Shown: positions 44,304 to 53,498, numbered from the stretch's first letter. The stretch is DNA of 64,000 nucleotides from DAOPYU01 sp942493245 (GCA_942493245.1 OW818685.1:1116001-1180000), one strand, 5' to 3'. Program-made: numbers and translations. Notes: generated from the sequence alone by a model not told the origin.

Positions 44304-46019
44304 TCACTTCCCGGCCAGCAGGCGTTTTGTGGCGTTCTCGCCTCCATTGATGAGGTACATCAGAGGCGTGGGGCGATCGGTTCCTTCGATAAAGGCGGGG
44401 CGGGCCTGCCACGGAGCGACCGAGAGAACATTGGCCAGGTCCATCCAGTATTGCAGGCGCGCCACCTCGAGATTCCACGTCATGTGGAAGTGGTTGGCCG
44501 GGGCAAACTGTTTGTATTCGGCCATGCTGGCGTATTTGGGCACGACCCAAGTGTGGGGCCAGGTGACGTTGGAACTGTTGGCGACGAACGAGGCCAGTTT
44601 CTCGGGCAGGTCCACGGTACAGGCTTCGTCCCAGATGAGGCTGAAGAGGCCGGTCAGTTGGCTGTAGGCCAGGCGGCTGGCAATGCCCTGGATGCCCCCG
44701 GGGGTGATGAAGGTGACGCTGTGTCCGCCGCCGGGGAAGTAGTAGAGTTCCGCGCCGGGCATCTGGATCTTGTCCATGATCTGCTTGACCGATGTGCCGG
44801 GCCGGGCGGCCCAGTCGAGGCTGGCGGAACCGGAATTGTCGCCGTCCACGAAGCCCCGTTGTGCCCAGAGGTCGTTTTCGGTGAAGGGAATACCGAGTTC
44901 TTTGGCGCGCCGCTGGATTTCCCACGATTCCCAGACCTTGCGGAAGTCCATGAAAAGGGGCGGATTGCCCCCGGAAAGCCACGTCTTGAAAAGCATGGTG
45001 AGCAGGCCCTGGACATCGGCTTCGGTGGCGAACGGCAGAGGCGACTTGGGACCGTTGTGGTCGAACGAGGAGTTCATGAGCGATTCGGCGATGTCGCAGA
45101 TGGGCAGGGGAAGCCCGCGCCGGTCGCTGCCCCACTCGAGTTGGTTCATGAATCCGCCGCCTACGGCGTTCAGATCGGTCAGGAGATTGCGCATGATCAG
45201 GTACATGGCGAGCGACTGGTCGAGTTGGGCGTTGGCGTCTGGGTGTTTGAGGTCCACTCGGGGGCCCAGAAGGTTCAGGAGCCAGTTGCGCAGTTCGGCC
45301 AGTTCGGCTTTGTCGTATGCGCCTTTCGCGAGCATGTCGGCCAGAAGTTTCATGTCGAGACGGGTGATTTCCAGCCCAAACGTGTTACGGGTGGGCAGGA
45401 TGTGGGCCAGAGCGGTCTCCATGCCCATCGAATCGTGACCGAAAACGACCACCCGCCGGCCCTTCAGACCAACGCGGGTCAGGGCGGCGTAGCACCAGTC
45501 CACCAGGGCCTTGACGGTGGAATCGGACGGTTCGGGGTCTTCGCCCGTGTCGGCCCAGGTTCCCACGTTGAGGTGGGTGAGGCGTCCGTTCTGGGCCAGC
45601 GCTCCATTGACGGCGTGGGCGAACACGACACCGGGCTTCGGGGCGCTGTTGCCGCAGGTGATGTTGACCGGGGTCTCGGCGGGCATGTGGGCCAGAAGGC
45701 TCATCAGGGAGAGCTGCGGGAATGCCCAGGTGTCGGGCGTACAGACGATGGCGTTGACCCCGGCTTCCTTGAATTGCCGGGCCACGATGTCGGCCTGTTT
45801 TTCGCCATCAATGAGCAAGGGAGTCCAAACCACCTGGACCGGCGAACCGTCGGGCATCTGGACACTGTTGGCAATGATGCCCGCAATGCGGGCGATGATG
45901 TTGGCTGACCGGGTGCGCGCCGCCTGGTCAATGCGCGGGTCGCCGGTGGCGCACACGCCAAAGGTGACGACCTGGGGGACGCTTTCGAGAGTGTCGGGAA
46001 GTTTTGTTGCCTGGACCAT
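44304..46019 (-). CDS. fucI: L-fucose isomerase family protein
   Basis: 571 aa, near the 590 of E. coli FucI. Metal-ligand regions are conserved: Glu333 in ATEADVQG, Asp358 in LFMDFRK and His510/His512 in NHFHMTW, as for the Mn2+ site of FucI/AraA-type ketol isomerases. It probably converts L-fucose or D-arabinose to the ketose, which the kinase at 40.3-41.8 kb could phosphorylate. The exact sugar is not certain. It is divergent from a sigma-54 activator across 430 bp. The start ATG 46019 follows GGAGAAAGACT. Confidence 0.83.
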   Translation of the reverse strand: MVQATKLPDTLESVPQVVTFGVCATGDPRIDQAARTRSANIIARIAGIIANSVQMPDGSPVQVVWTPLLIDGEKQADIVARQFKEAGVNAIVCTPDTWAFPQLSLMSLLAHMPAETPVNITCGNSAPKPGVVFAHAVNGALAQNGRLTHLNVGTWADTGEDPEPSDSTVKALVDWCYAALTRVGLKGRRVVVFGHDSMGMETALAHILPTRNTFGLEITRLDMKLLADMLAKGAYDKAELAELRNWLLNLLGPRVDLKHPDANAQLDQSLAMYLIMRNLLTDLNAVGGGFMNQLEWGSDRRGLPLPICDIAESLMNSSFDHNGPKSPLPFATEADVQGLLTMLFKTWLSGGNPPLFMDFRKVWESWEIQRRAKELGIPFTENDLWAQRGFVDGDNSGSASLDWAARPGTSVKQIMDKIQMPGAELYYFPGGGHSVTFITPGGIQGIASRLAYSQLTGLFSLIWDEACTVDLPEKLASFVANSSNVTWPHTWVVPKYASMAEYKQFAPANHFHMTWNLEVARLQYWMDLANVLSVAPWQARPAFIEGTDRPTPLMYLINGGENATKRLLAGK

Positions 46020-46376
46020 GAGTCTTTCTCCTTCACTGAGGGAATAATTGGGTCTTCTATCTGTTTGAGAACGGCAATTGGGTGCTGTGCCGCGAGATTC
46101 CGAAGTTATTCGCCTGCCGCTGGTGAACGTTCACGGGATTGTCTTCAACGTATTTCGTTCCAGGGAATCTGCCAAAAAATCGCTGGAGAGCGGCGCCATC
46201 AACTGTCAAACGGCGCTTCGCTCTGTCAGGCCATACCGTTTGCTCTCGACCGGCAAGACGCCTTATCTTAGACGAATCGGGGATTGTTGCGCCACGCAAT
46301 AAAGCAATCGAGGGAGAAATATTTGATCGCCTGAGACGATACCGACGGGAAATGGAAAAATCCGATCTCTCTGAAG

Positions 46377-46405
46377 TTGACAAAGCCGCAGTGGCTCCGC
46401 ATAGT
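46377..46405 (+). promoter_or_regulatory. Candidate sigma-70 promoter of the 46.5 kb regulator
   Basis: TTGACA (46377-46382), exactly 17 bp, then CATAGT (46400-46405). The -35 is perfect and the -10 matches 4 of 6. A start near 46412 would leave about 38 nt before ATG 46450. The rest of the 46020-46449 spacer shows no gene. Confidence 0.6.
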
Positions 46406-46449
46406 GCGAACTGGATGTATTTTGGAAGAAAGATGACGGTCAGTATTTT

Positions 46450-47838
46450 ATGAAAATGATCCTCATATTGGACACCCCGGAGCGGTCTCTCGCGGAACTC
46501 GGACAGGCCTTCCGGTCCGTGGCGCCCGATCACACGCTCGAGTATGTGTTCGAGGTCGAGCACCTGCTGGGGCACCTGCGGGCCTTGCATCCGGTAGATC
46601 TGGTGGCGCTGTACTACAGCGGGGAGCCGGGAGCCAAGAACGGCGCAGCGGTGATCGCCCGGATTCGGGAAATCAACGAGTCGCTGCCGGTGATCGCCGT
46701 GGCGGAACGCGGCAGTGTGGAACTGGCAGCCGGGGCTATTCAGGCCGGGGCATCGGACTTTCTGGTCAAGGGCGACCGGCTTGAGGAGCGCGTGGCGACC
46801 CTGCTGGCCAAGATGGGCAATGTCACGCGGCTCATCGAGCGCAACCGACGGCTGCGGCGGCAGAACCGCAGCCTGATCGAGTCCACCGGCTGGCAGAGCC
46901 AGATTATCGGAGACTCGCCCCAGATTCGCGCCCTCATTGATCAGATCCGGCGTGTGGCGAAGATTCCCCGTCCCGTCCTGATCGTCGGGGAGCGCGGTAC
47001 GGGTAAGGAACTGGTGGCGCGCGCCATCCACGCTGAGGCGGGACCGGAAGAGCGTCCCCTGGTCTCGGTGAACTGCGCGGCGTTTTCCGACAACCTGCTC
47101 GAGAGCGAACTGTTCGGCCACGAACGGGGCGCCTTCACCGGGGCGGACTCGGTGGCGCGGGGCAAGTTCGAACAGGCGGACGGGGGAACCCTGTTCCTGG
47201 ACGAAATCGGCTGCATGTCGCTGCCGTTTCAACAGAAGATCCTGCGCGCGGTGGAAATGGGTTCAATCACGCGGGTGGGGGGCGCGCGCGAGTTGTATGT
47301 CAACGTGCGCATCATCGCGGCGACCAATTCCGACCTCCAGGCGAAGATGAAATCGGGGGAGTTTTTGCACGATCTGTACGACCGGCTGGCGTTCGAGACG
47401 CTCCAGGTCCCCCCGCTGCGCGAGCGCGAGGGGGACGTAGAGGTGCTGGCGCAGTATTTCCTCAACCGGTTCATGCACGAGATCCCGGCCTTTCAGGGGA
47501 AATGGTTGAGCCAGGAGGCGTTGGCGGTCTTGCGGCGGTACCGGTTCCCCGGCAATGTCCGTGAATTGAAAAACATCATCGAGCGCGCGGCGTACCGCGA
47601 CACGACGAGCGATATCTCGCCCGAGGATCTCGGGTTGCGGGAAGAGTTGGATGAGGTCGAGGTATCCGGCAATTTCGAGGAAGCCGTCGAGGCGTTCAAG
47701 AAGCGTCTGCTTCAGAAGGCGCTTCGAGACGCCGGGGGCAATCAGGCGCAGGCGGCCCGCGCGCTTGGCCTGACCTACTACCAGTTCCGCCACCACTACA
47801 AGAAAATCGAGTCGGGGGAGGAAGAGGTCAAGGTCTGA
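46450..47838 (+). CDS. Sigma-54 activator with degenerate receiver (PspF-like output)
   Basis: 462 aa. Residues 1-125 fold like a receiver but cannot be phosphorylated normally: the acidic pair is reduced to LDT and the phospho-Asp position is Tyr55 (LVALYYSG), and the conserved Thr is Ala; only the Lys (FLVKG) remains. The AAA+ domain is intact (GERGTGKE, GAFTGA, LFLDEIG). The C-terminal helix-turn-helix GGNQAQAARALGLTYYQFRHH is PspF/NtrC-type. Control is more likely by ligand or protein binding than by a kinase, and no kinase is nearby. It is divergent from fucI, which is a possible target, although no -24/-12 promoter was found there. Confidence 0.85.
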   Translation: MKMILILDTPERSLAELGQAFRSVAPDHTLEYVFEVEHLLGHLRALHPVDLVALYYSGEPGAKNGAAVIARIREINESLPVIAVAERGSVELAAGAIQAGASDFLVKGDRLEERVATLLAKMGNVTRLIERNRRLRRQNRSLIESTGWQSQIIGDSPQIRALIDQIRRVAKIPRPVLIVGERGTGKELVARAIHAEAGPEERPLVSVNCAAFSDNLLESELFGHERGAFTGADSVARGKFEQADGGTLFLDEIGCMSLPFQQKILRAVEMGSITRVGGARELYVNVRIIAATNSDLQAKMKSGEFLHDLYDRLAFETLQVPPLREREGDVEVLAQYFLNRFMHEIPAFQGKWLSQEALAVLRRYRFPGNVRELKNIIERAAYRDTTSDISPEDLGLREELDEVEVSGNFEEAVEAFKKRLLQKALRDAGGNQAQAARALGLTYYQFRHHYKKIESGEEEVKV

Positions 47839-47938
47839 CCCGGTCTCGTTGGGCGGCGGCGGTTCGTACCGCCGGTGTCTTCGCCGTTCTCAGTGTTAGA
47901 ATCAGAGGGGATCTTTTATTCCAGAACAGGAGTTCTTC

Positions 47939-48832
47939 ATGCAAAATCAACAATCCATATTTTTGACAACAGTCCGAATTTTTCGTGTCTCTTTTCTTCT
48001 GGCGCTTCTGGCGTTGGGCAACGCCTGCGCCCTGTGGCAGGGCCTTTCGGCCGACCAGAAGCCCTCGGTCGAGATTGCCGGGGTTCAACTCAAGAACATC
48101 GGCATGCAGTCCGCGACGCTGCAATTCAATATGGCGGTGAAGAACCCCTATTCTCTGGCACTGCCGGTGGTGGGGCTGGACTACAGTCTGGCTAGCCAGG
48201 GGGGGCAGAATTTCCTTTCGGGCAAAGCGCCCCAGCAGGGGAGTATTCCGGCGCGGGGGAATAAGACGCTCGCGCTGCCGGTCGAGTTGCGTTACAACGA
48301 CCTGCTCAAGAGCCTCCAGGGGGTCCGGATGGGGTCCGTGGTGCCCTACAAGGCGCAGTTGGGCCTGTCGGTCAAGTCGCCCGTTGGAGGCTCGATGCGC
48401 TTGCCAATCCAGAAAGAGGGGGAGTTCCCGATCCCCGCAATACCGGAGGTGAAGGTGTCGGACGTAAAATGGGAAAACCTCTCGCTCCTGAAGGCGGACG
48501 GGCGGGTGCGTCTGAACTGTGTGAACCGCAACCAGTTCCCGCTCGACCTGTCGAAATTCAATTATGCGTTCTCGCTGGGGGATGTTGAGATTGCCCGGAG
48601 CGCGTTGAGTCAGGCGGTGCGTTTCGAGGCCAACGGGGGGGAAGGCGCCCTGGAAATCCCCATCTCTTTTTCACCCGCGGAGTTCGGATTGGCCATGTTC
48701 AAGATGCTGAGTGGCGACGAGGCGGGGTACCGGTTGAAAGGCGCGTTCGACGTCAAGACCCCCTTTGGCCCCATGTCGCTGCCGGTGGACAAGATGGGCC
48801 GTTCGGCGATGGGGAAGAAAAAGAAAGAGTGA
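47939..48832 (+). CDS. LEA type 2 / WHy-domain protein, exported
   Basis: 297 aa. A hydrophobic N-terminus ends in ALGNAC, a possible but atypical lipobox. Two WHy-like beta-sandwich repeats follow (about residues 40-140 and 165-275); the first contains SVEIAGVQLKNIGMQSATLQF and KNPYSLALPVVGLDYSL, the N-P-Y-x-L-x-LP-V motif of the family. Related plant and bacterial proteins are linked to desiccation or cell-surface stress, but the bacterial role is unsettled. AGGAG precedes ATG 47939. It lies about 100 bp after the sigma-54 activator and may be cotranscribed. Confidence 0.75.
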   Translation: MQNQQSIFLTTVRIFRVSFLLALLALGNACALWQGLSADQKPSVEIAGVQLKNIGMQSATLQFNMAVKNPYSLALPVVGLDYSLASQGGQNFLSGKAPQQGSIPARGNKTLALPVELRYNDLLKSLQGVRMGSVVPYKAQLGLSVKSPVGGSMRLPIQKEGEFPIPAIPEVKVSDVKWENLSLLKADGRVRLNCVNRNQFPLDLSKFNYAFSLGDVEIARSALSQAVRFEANGGEGALEIPISFSPAEFGLAMFKMLSGDEAGYRLKGAFDVKTPFGPMSLPVDKMGRSAMGKKKKE

Positions 48833-48870
48833 TTTCGCTTTCGGGGAAAGCATACTCATACCGATCTTTT

Positions 48871-49225
48871 TAACCACGAAACATACGAAAGACCTGGCGC
48901 AGCAAAGCCGCAACCAATTTTGACGCAAAGGTGTAAAGATTCATAGATTTCAGTTTTCGTCGTCCACACATTCCATCCCTGTTTTCGGTAAAGTGAACGA
49001 GCTAAAACCATTTTTCCCCGGAATATGAAACAAAGGCTCATTCCCCTTTCCCTACTGCGGTTTATAAAGTCTTCATCACGCTCTCCTTGTTTGAGGGACT
49101 CTTCGATAACAAGTAGAGACCTCGAACAGGGGGAGCGTGTCTTCGTTTGGTTGCGGCTTCGCTGCGCCAGGCCTCTTTGCATCGGGCGGACACGCAGGTC
49201 CGCCCCTACGGATTGGATTGTGATT
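48871..49225. repeat. Dispersed repeat modules in the spacer before the prepilin gene
   Basis: The 48833-49709 spacer (877 bp) holds an AACCACGAAACATACGAAA tract (48872), an inverted CCTGGCGCAGC...GCCGCAACC module (48893-48917), the direct form GGTTGCGGC...CTGCGCCAGGC (49149-49172) and a hairpin module GGGCGGAC/GTCCGCCC with CCTACGGAT (49184-49213). The last two recur at 56.5 kb in reversed order. I see no credible gene in the remainder (49226-49709). Confidence 0.55.
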
Positions 49226-49709
49226 TCGCTCTTTCGGGCTGTCGAAAAGGGCGGAATTCCGATTGGATGGCGGTTTCGTGGGGTCAGGCATTTGTGCGCC
49301 CCGTGCCGTAGAATCGGAACCGTTGAGGGTGTAAAGGATCCTGGAGATTAAATTGTCGGCACTTGCATGAGGGGGGGGAGTTCCGGGAACCGGAGGAAGG
49401 GATTTCAGGCAGGTCTTTCTAAAAAGGTTCAATATTCTTCATGGACGGATATTGCAAGACAGGCTCGGGGGAGGCAAGTGTAGAATAAGAATTAGTGTAA
49501 GACTCAAAACATAGAGGTCCGTCGAGGTCTTCGGGCGTGTGGGTTTTTCCTGTTTTCTATATGTGATTTCCTGAAATGGTGCGCGTGTAATTTCGTTCGT
49601 GGGATGCTGGGTGAGGAATAAAGGGAAATGCAGGAGTGGGGACGGTCGGGTGGAAACACTTTCCTCCGATCGGAAGAAACTCGACATGGAGAAAGGGAGG
49701 AGACAACCC

Positions 49710-50357
49710 GTGGAAAGGAACCGGAGGACACGTGTCGGTTTTACCCTGATTGAATTGCTGATTGTGGTGGCGATCATCGCGGTTCTGGCGGCCATTGCGG
49801 TGCCGAATTTTCTCGAGGCGCAGGCGCGTTCGAAAACGTCGCGGGTCATGGCGGACATGCGATCTCTCGCCACGGCGATCGAGTGCTACTCTGTGGACAA
49901 TTCCACGCCGCCGATCGGCTGGGCCGAGGGCGTGGTGGCTTTTGCGCTGTGGGACTGGCTGCCCCCGCCGATGACCAATTTCGGGCCTTATCGCCAGCTC
50001 ACCACCCCCATCGCCTATATGAGCAGCATCCCGACGGATCCCTTTGCCCTGTATGCGTCGGGGAACACGTATGGGGCGGACCCCAAGATGCACTTCGGGG
50101 AGTATTATCATTGGGAAGGGGCGTGGCATGACAGGGCTGTGGCGCCCGGTTCGATTGAATCGAAGGGGTACCGGTGGCACATGCGCAGTGTGGGGCCCCG
50201 GCGCCAGCCGCCGGTCCAGGGGGGGACGATCATCTGGCCCGAGGATGTCATGGCGTCTGGCTGGGCCAACTACATGTATGATGTCACGAACGGGACGAAG
50301 TCGGAGGGGTGGCTCGTCATGACCAACAAGGGGTTCTACAAAGGCGGGCCGTATTGA
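49710..50357 (+). CDS. Type IV prepilin-like / pseudopilin protein
   Basis: 215 aa from GTG 49710, chosen because GGGAGGAG lies seven bases upstream (49696-49703); an in-frame ATG at 49686 has a weaker site. The leader MERNRRTRVG is cut at G10|F11, followed by FTLIELLIVVAIIAVLAAIA, with Glu at mature position 5. The next part, NFLEAQARSKTSRVMADMRS, is a form common in Sumerlaeota-, Hydrogenedentota- and PVC-type genomes. The C-terminal domain is small and has no cysteines. No pilus assembly genes are nearby, so it is an orphan subunit or minor pilin. Confidence 0.85.
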   Translation: MERNRRTRVGFTLIELLIVVAIIAVLAAIAVPNFLEAQARSKTSRVMADMRSLATAIECYSVDNSTPPIGWAEGVVAFALWDWLPPPMTNFGPYRQLTTPIAYMSSIPTDPFALYASGNTYGADPKMHFGEYYHWEGAWHDRAVAPGSIESKGYRWHMRSVGPRRQPPVQGGTIIWPEDVMASGWANYMYDVTNGTKSEGWLVMTNKGFYKGGPY

Positions 50358-50415
50358 GGCGGGGGAAGAAATTGAAACGAATTTGACGGGATAGCACGGG
50401 ATTTGCCGGATCAAA

Positions 50416-50468
50416 AAGAACAGCCGGTTTCCGGGTTGGGTGTTTGGCTCCGGAAATTGGCTGTTCTT
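50416..50468. repeat. 19-bp-stem hairpin after the prepilin gene
   Basis: Arms 50416-50434 and 50450-50468 (AAGAACAGCCGGTTTCCGG type) are inverted with two differences that still allow G-T pairing. It lies 58 nt after the prepilin stop and may protect or end the transcript. There is no T-tract. Confidence 0.55.
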
Positions 50469-50582
50469 ATTGGGGACGCATCGAAGAATCTTCGAGTCGG
50501 ATGCTCCGAAATGGGTGTTTTGTGCTCATACCCAGTTGCAATCAATCGGATACAGAAAACCGCTTTCTTCAACCACGGAACA

Positions 50583-50632
50583 CCCAGAACACACGGAAAA
50601 GATGCGGTTTCCGTGTGTTCTGGGCATTTTTT
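50583..50632 (+). terminator. Perfect 17-bp hairpin with T6, likely terminator
   Basis: CCCAGAACACACGGAAA (50583-50599) pairs perfectly with 50608-50624, an 8-nt loop, then CATTTTTT (50625-50632). It ends the prepilin transcript on the plus strand and lies 70 nt beyond the convergent oxidoreductase stop. The stem sequence belongs to the ACCACGGAACAC-type dispersed repeat seen in other spacers. Confidence 0.75.
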
Positions 50633-50701
50633 GATCGTTCTCTCTTGATAGAGTGGTTCTGTTATCAAAAGAGTCTGCGCCATTTTGAACGCAATTTCGT
50701 A

Positions 50702-52054
50702 TCAGAGGCTCCACCCCGGGCGGTACTCGCGACGCAGGAGGTCGTTGGCTTCCGGCACGTTGGTGATGTGCATGTTGGGGCCGTCCCATCGCAGGAATTT
50801 CTCGGTCTCGAGCGCGATGTTGCCGAGCAGGACGACTTCGGTGACGAGGCTGGCGAATCCAAACTCCGACCAGCCGGGTTGACCGCCCTTGCAGGCCTCG
50901 GTCCATTCCTTGTAATGGCCGATGGAGCGCGGCAGGGTCTTGGCGGGGCGGGTGTATTCCTTCTGACGTGATTCGGGGAGGAGGCGTCCTTTGAAGAGTT
51001 TGCCTTTTTCTCCGATCATGAGGGTGCCGCCAATGCCCATTTCACGACTCTCTTCGAGTTCGGGGGGACGCGGGGGTTTCAGGCCGCCGTCGTACCAGGT
51101 GAGGGTGCAGGCCGGCCAGTTTTCGCGCGCGGGGAACTGGTACTTGACGATGGAGGCCTGGGGGTAGGTGTCCTTGAAGAACGTGGGGGTTCCCCCGGCG
51201 CCCGAACAGAATTTCGAAGCGCTGCCTTCGACCGTTTCGGGGTGGCCGAGTTTGAGCGCGCGAAAAACGGGCGCGAAGGTGTGGCAGCCGATATCGCCCA
51301 GAGCGCCGGTTCCGAAGTCCTTCCATCCGCGCCACGAGAAGGGGTGGTAGGCCGGGTGGAAGGCGCGCTCGGGGGCCGGGCCGAGCCAGAGGTTCCAGTC
51401 GAGCGAGGCGGGCACGGCGGGGGTGTCTTTGGGGCGGTCAATTCCCTGAGGCCAGATGGGGCGGTCGGTCCAGATGTGGACTTCGTGAACGGGACCGATG
51501 CAACCGTCCGCGAGCATTTCGCACAGAACGCGGACGCTCTCTTCGGCCAGCCCCTGATTGCCCATCTGGGTGGCGACGTTGGCTTCGCGGGCGGCCCGGG
51601 CCAGTTCGCGGGCCTCGAAGACCGAGTGGGTCAGGGGCTTCTGGCAATAGACGTGTTTGCCCATCTTGATGGCCGCAATCGAGATGACGGCGTGGGTGTG
51701 GTCGGGCGTGGCGACAAACACGGCGTCAATGCCCTTTTCCTGTTCGAGCATTTTGCGGTAGTCGCGGTACTGCTTGGCGTCGGGGAACTGCTTGAAGAGC
51801 GGCGCGCCTTTCTCGTCGTCCACATCGCACAGGGCGACGATTTTCTCGTGCTTGAGTTCGTTGGCGTCGGTGAACCCCTTGCCGCCGAGTCCGATGCCCG
51901 CAATGTTGAGCGTTTCGCTGGGGGCCTTGTAGCCTGGTCCTCCGAGCACGTGGCGTGGCACGATTGTGAAGAGGCCCAGCGCCCCGGCGGCGGCTGCGCC
52001 TTGCGCGAGGAAGCCCCGCCGGGTCATCCCCCTGTTGGGGTGGTTTGACTGCAT
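50702..52054 (-). CDS. Tat-exported Gfo/Idh/MocA family oxidoreductase
   Basis: 450 aa. A twin-arginine signal (TRRGFLAQGAAAAGALGLF) begins at about residue 11. The Rossmann motif GIGLGGKG, the CQKPLTH motif (EKP equivalent) and the C-terminal GFO_IDH_MocA region with GTGALGDIGCHTF follow. Secreted members of this kind are abundant in Planctomycetes and related phyla and act on sugars or cyclitols with tightly bound NAD(P). The substrate is unknown. GGAG eight bases upstream favours ATG 52054 over GTG 52057. The upstream 52055-52307 spacer holds no gene. Confidence 0.88.
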   Translation of the reverse strand: MQSNHPNRGMTRRGFLAQGAAAAGALGLFTIVPRHVLGGPGYKAPSETLNIAGIGLGGKGFTDANELKHEKIVALCDVDDEKGAPLFKQFPDAKQYRDYRKMLEQEKGIDAVFVATPDHTHAVISIAAIKMGKHVYCQKPLTHSVFEARELARAAREANVATQMGNQGLAEESVRVLCEMLADGCIGPVHEVHIWTDRPIWPQGIDRPKDTPAVPASLDWNLWLGPAPERAFHPAYHPFSWRGWKDFGTGALGDIGCHTFAPVFRALKLGHPETVEGSASKFCSGAGGTPTFFKDTYPQASIVKYQFPARENWPACTLTWYDGGLKPPRPPELEESREMGIGGTLMIGEKGKLFKGRLLPESRQKEYTRPAKTLPRSIGHYKEWTEACKGGQPGWSEFGFASLVTEVVLLGNIALETEKFLRWDGPNMHITNVPEANDLLRREYRPGWSL

Positions 52055-52307
52055 CACCTTGTCTCCTTCCGTACTGAATATGTGGAGAGCCGATTCCGCT
52101 GGCGTAATTCCCGGACCGGGAGGGTGGAACAGGGCAAGACGATCGCCTGGGGAAAAGCGTCGGACTTGCGAGGAGTAGTCTCTTACCGCCCGACAATCTA
52201 AACCATGCGGCGGGAGGGCGCAACCGAAAAGGAAGACGAAAGCAGGATAGGTGCGAGGGCCGTCAGGGACGGAATCGGGCTTGGAAAGAAGGAGATTGGA
52301 GACTGTT

Positions 52308-53069
52308 TTAACGCAGCAGCATGCCGCCGCTGACGTCCACCGTGGCGCCGGTCATGTAGCGCGCGCGGTCAGACGCCAGGAAGGTGACCACGTTCGCGAC
52401 TTCTTCGGCTTCGCCCACGCGCCCGAGGAGGATTCTCTGGCGGTACCGTTCGGCGTTGACGGTCAGGGTCTCGGCGGTCGCCTCGGTCAGGACCATGCCG
52501 GGCGCCACGGCGTTGACCAGGATGCCGTATTGGGCGACTTCCTGCGCCAGCGAGACGGTGAAGGCGACGACGCCGGCCTTGCTGGCAGCGTAGTGGGCCT
52601 TGCCCGTGGCTGAGCCATTGAAGGCGGCCTGCGAGACGATGTTGACGATGCGGCCGGGGTGGCTGGTGGCGATCCAGCGGCGCACGAGCGCGCGCGAGGT
52701 GAGGAAGGTGCCCGTCAGGTTGACGTCCAGGGTGCGGCGCCAGTCTTCTTCGGAAATGTCGGTGACAAAACCGACCGGGGAAATCCCGGCGTTGTTGACC
52801 AGAATGTCTAGGCGCGAGAAGGCCTGTTCAGCCTCCCGGACCATGCGCTCGACGTCGTCGTTCGAGGCCACATCGCCCTGGACCGTGATGGCGCGGGCCA
52901 CTCCCGCCCGGTTGATTTCGGCGGCGAGTTCCTCGGCCTCGTGGGCGCGGGTGACATAATTGACGGCGACATGGGCGCCTTCCGCCGCGAGGCCCCGGCA
53001 GAGTCCCGCGCCCAGTCCGCGCGAGCCGCCGGTGACCAGCGCCACTTTTCCGGTCAGGTTGAGGTCCAT
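52308..53069 (-). CDS. Short-chain dehydrogenase/reductase (FabG-like)
   Basis: 253 aa classical SDR. NAD(P)-binding GGSRGLGAG (residues 14-22), NNAG (92-95), catalytic Ser146, Tyr160 and Lys164 (YAASK) and the C-terminal FLASDRARYMTGATVDVSGGM are intact. FabG-like by sequence, but no fatty-acid genes are near, so it may be a sugar or secondary-alcohol dehydrogenase. Same strand as the Gfo/Idh/MocA gene with a 253 bp gap. Confidence 0.88.
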   Translation of the reverse strand: MDLNLTGKVALVTGGSRGLGAGLCRGLAAEGAHVAVNYVTRAHEAEELAAEINRAGVARAITVQGDVASNDDVERMVREAEQAFSRLDILVNNAGISPVGFVTDISEEDWRRTLDVNLTGTFLTSRALVRRWIATSHPGRIVNIVSQAAFNGSATGKAHYAASKAGVVAFTVSLAQEVAQYGILVNAVAPGMVLTEATAETLTVNAERYRQRILLGRVGEAEEVANVVTFLASDRARYMTGATVDVSGGMLLR

Positions 53070-53204
53070 TGTGTTCTCCCCGTGTTTGCATGAAGGGTTG
53101 CAGGGCCAGGAGTATTCCTGAATCTGTTTCAGCGGAATCCCGGTGGTTCAATCCCCGTTTCGCAATCTACGGCAAGGGCAGAAGGGGTGCAACTCGAAAC
53201 TGGT

Positions 53205-53498
53205 TTTCTGAAACAGGTTTCCAGAAACTCCTCATTGTCGAACCAACATTCCCTGTATTCGGGCTCTCACACCGACCGGAAGGCGGCTTTGAGGTGGCAT
53301 GGGCGTCTCGCCCATGAAGAGGCTCCGGAGCAAAGACTTGAAATTCCGGCCCAGCAGACGAGAACGTCGGCAAATCACGGGCGGGACGCCCGTGCCACCT
53401 CCGGGCGATCCCTTCCCTCGTGTCGGACGAAGAAACTTTCCGGCATTTGACAACCTGACAATTTGCTGGACAATGAGGAGTTTCTGAAACAGGTTTCC
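53205..53498. repeat. Nested palindromic element with flanking direct and inverted repeats
   Basis: Outer inverted arms 53222-53239 and 53469-53486 are perfect (CAGAAACTCCTCATTGTC). The 18-bp direct repeat TTTCTGAAACAGGTTTCC occurs at 53205-53222 and 53481-53498, overlapping these arms. Inner arms 53291-53316 and 53376-53401 (GAGGTGGCATGGGCGTC type) are a 26-bp inverted repeat with four C/T differences. No coding frame is convincing in 53070-53930. Confidence 0.7.

Noticed and set aside
44037..45908. Plus-strand open frame opposite the fucI-like gene
   Set aside because: Antisense shadow of a conserved isomerase; no initiation signal.
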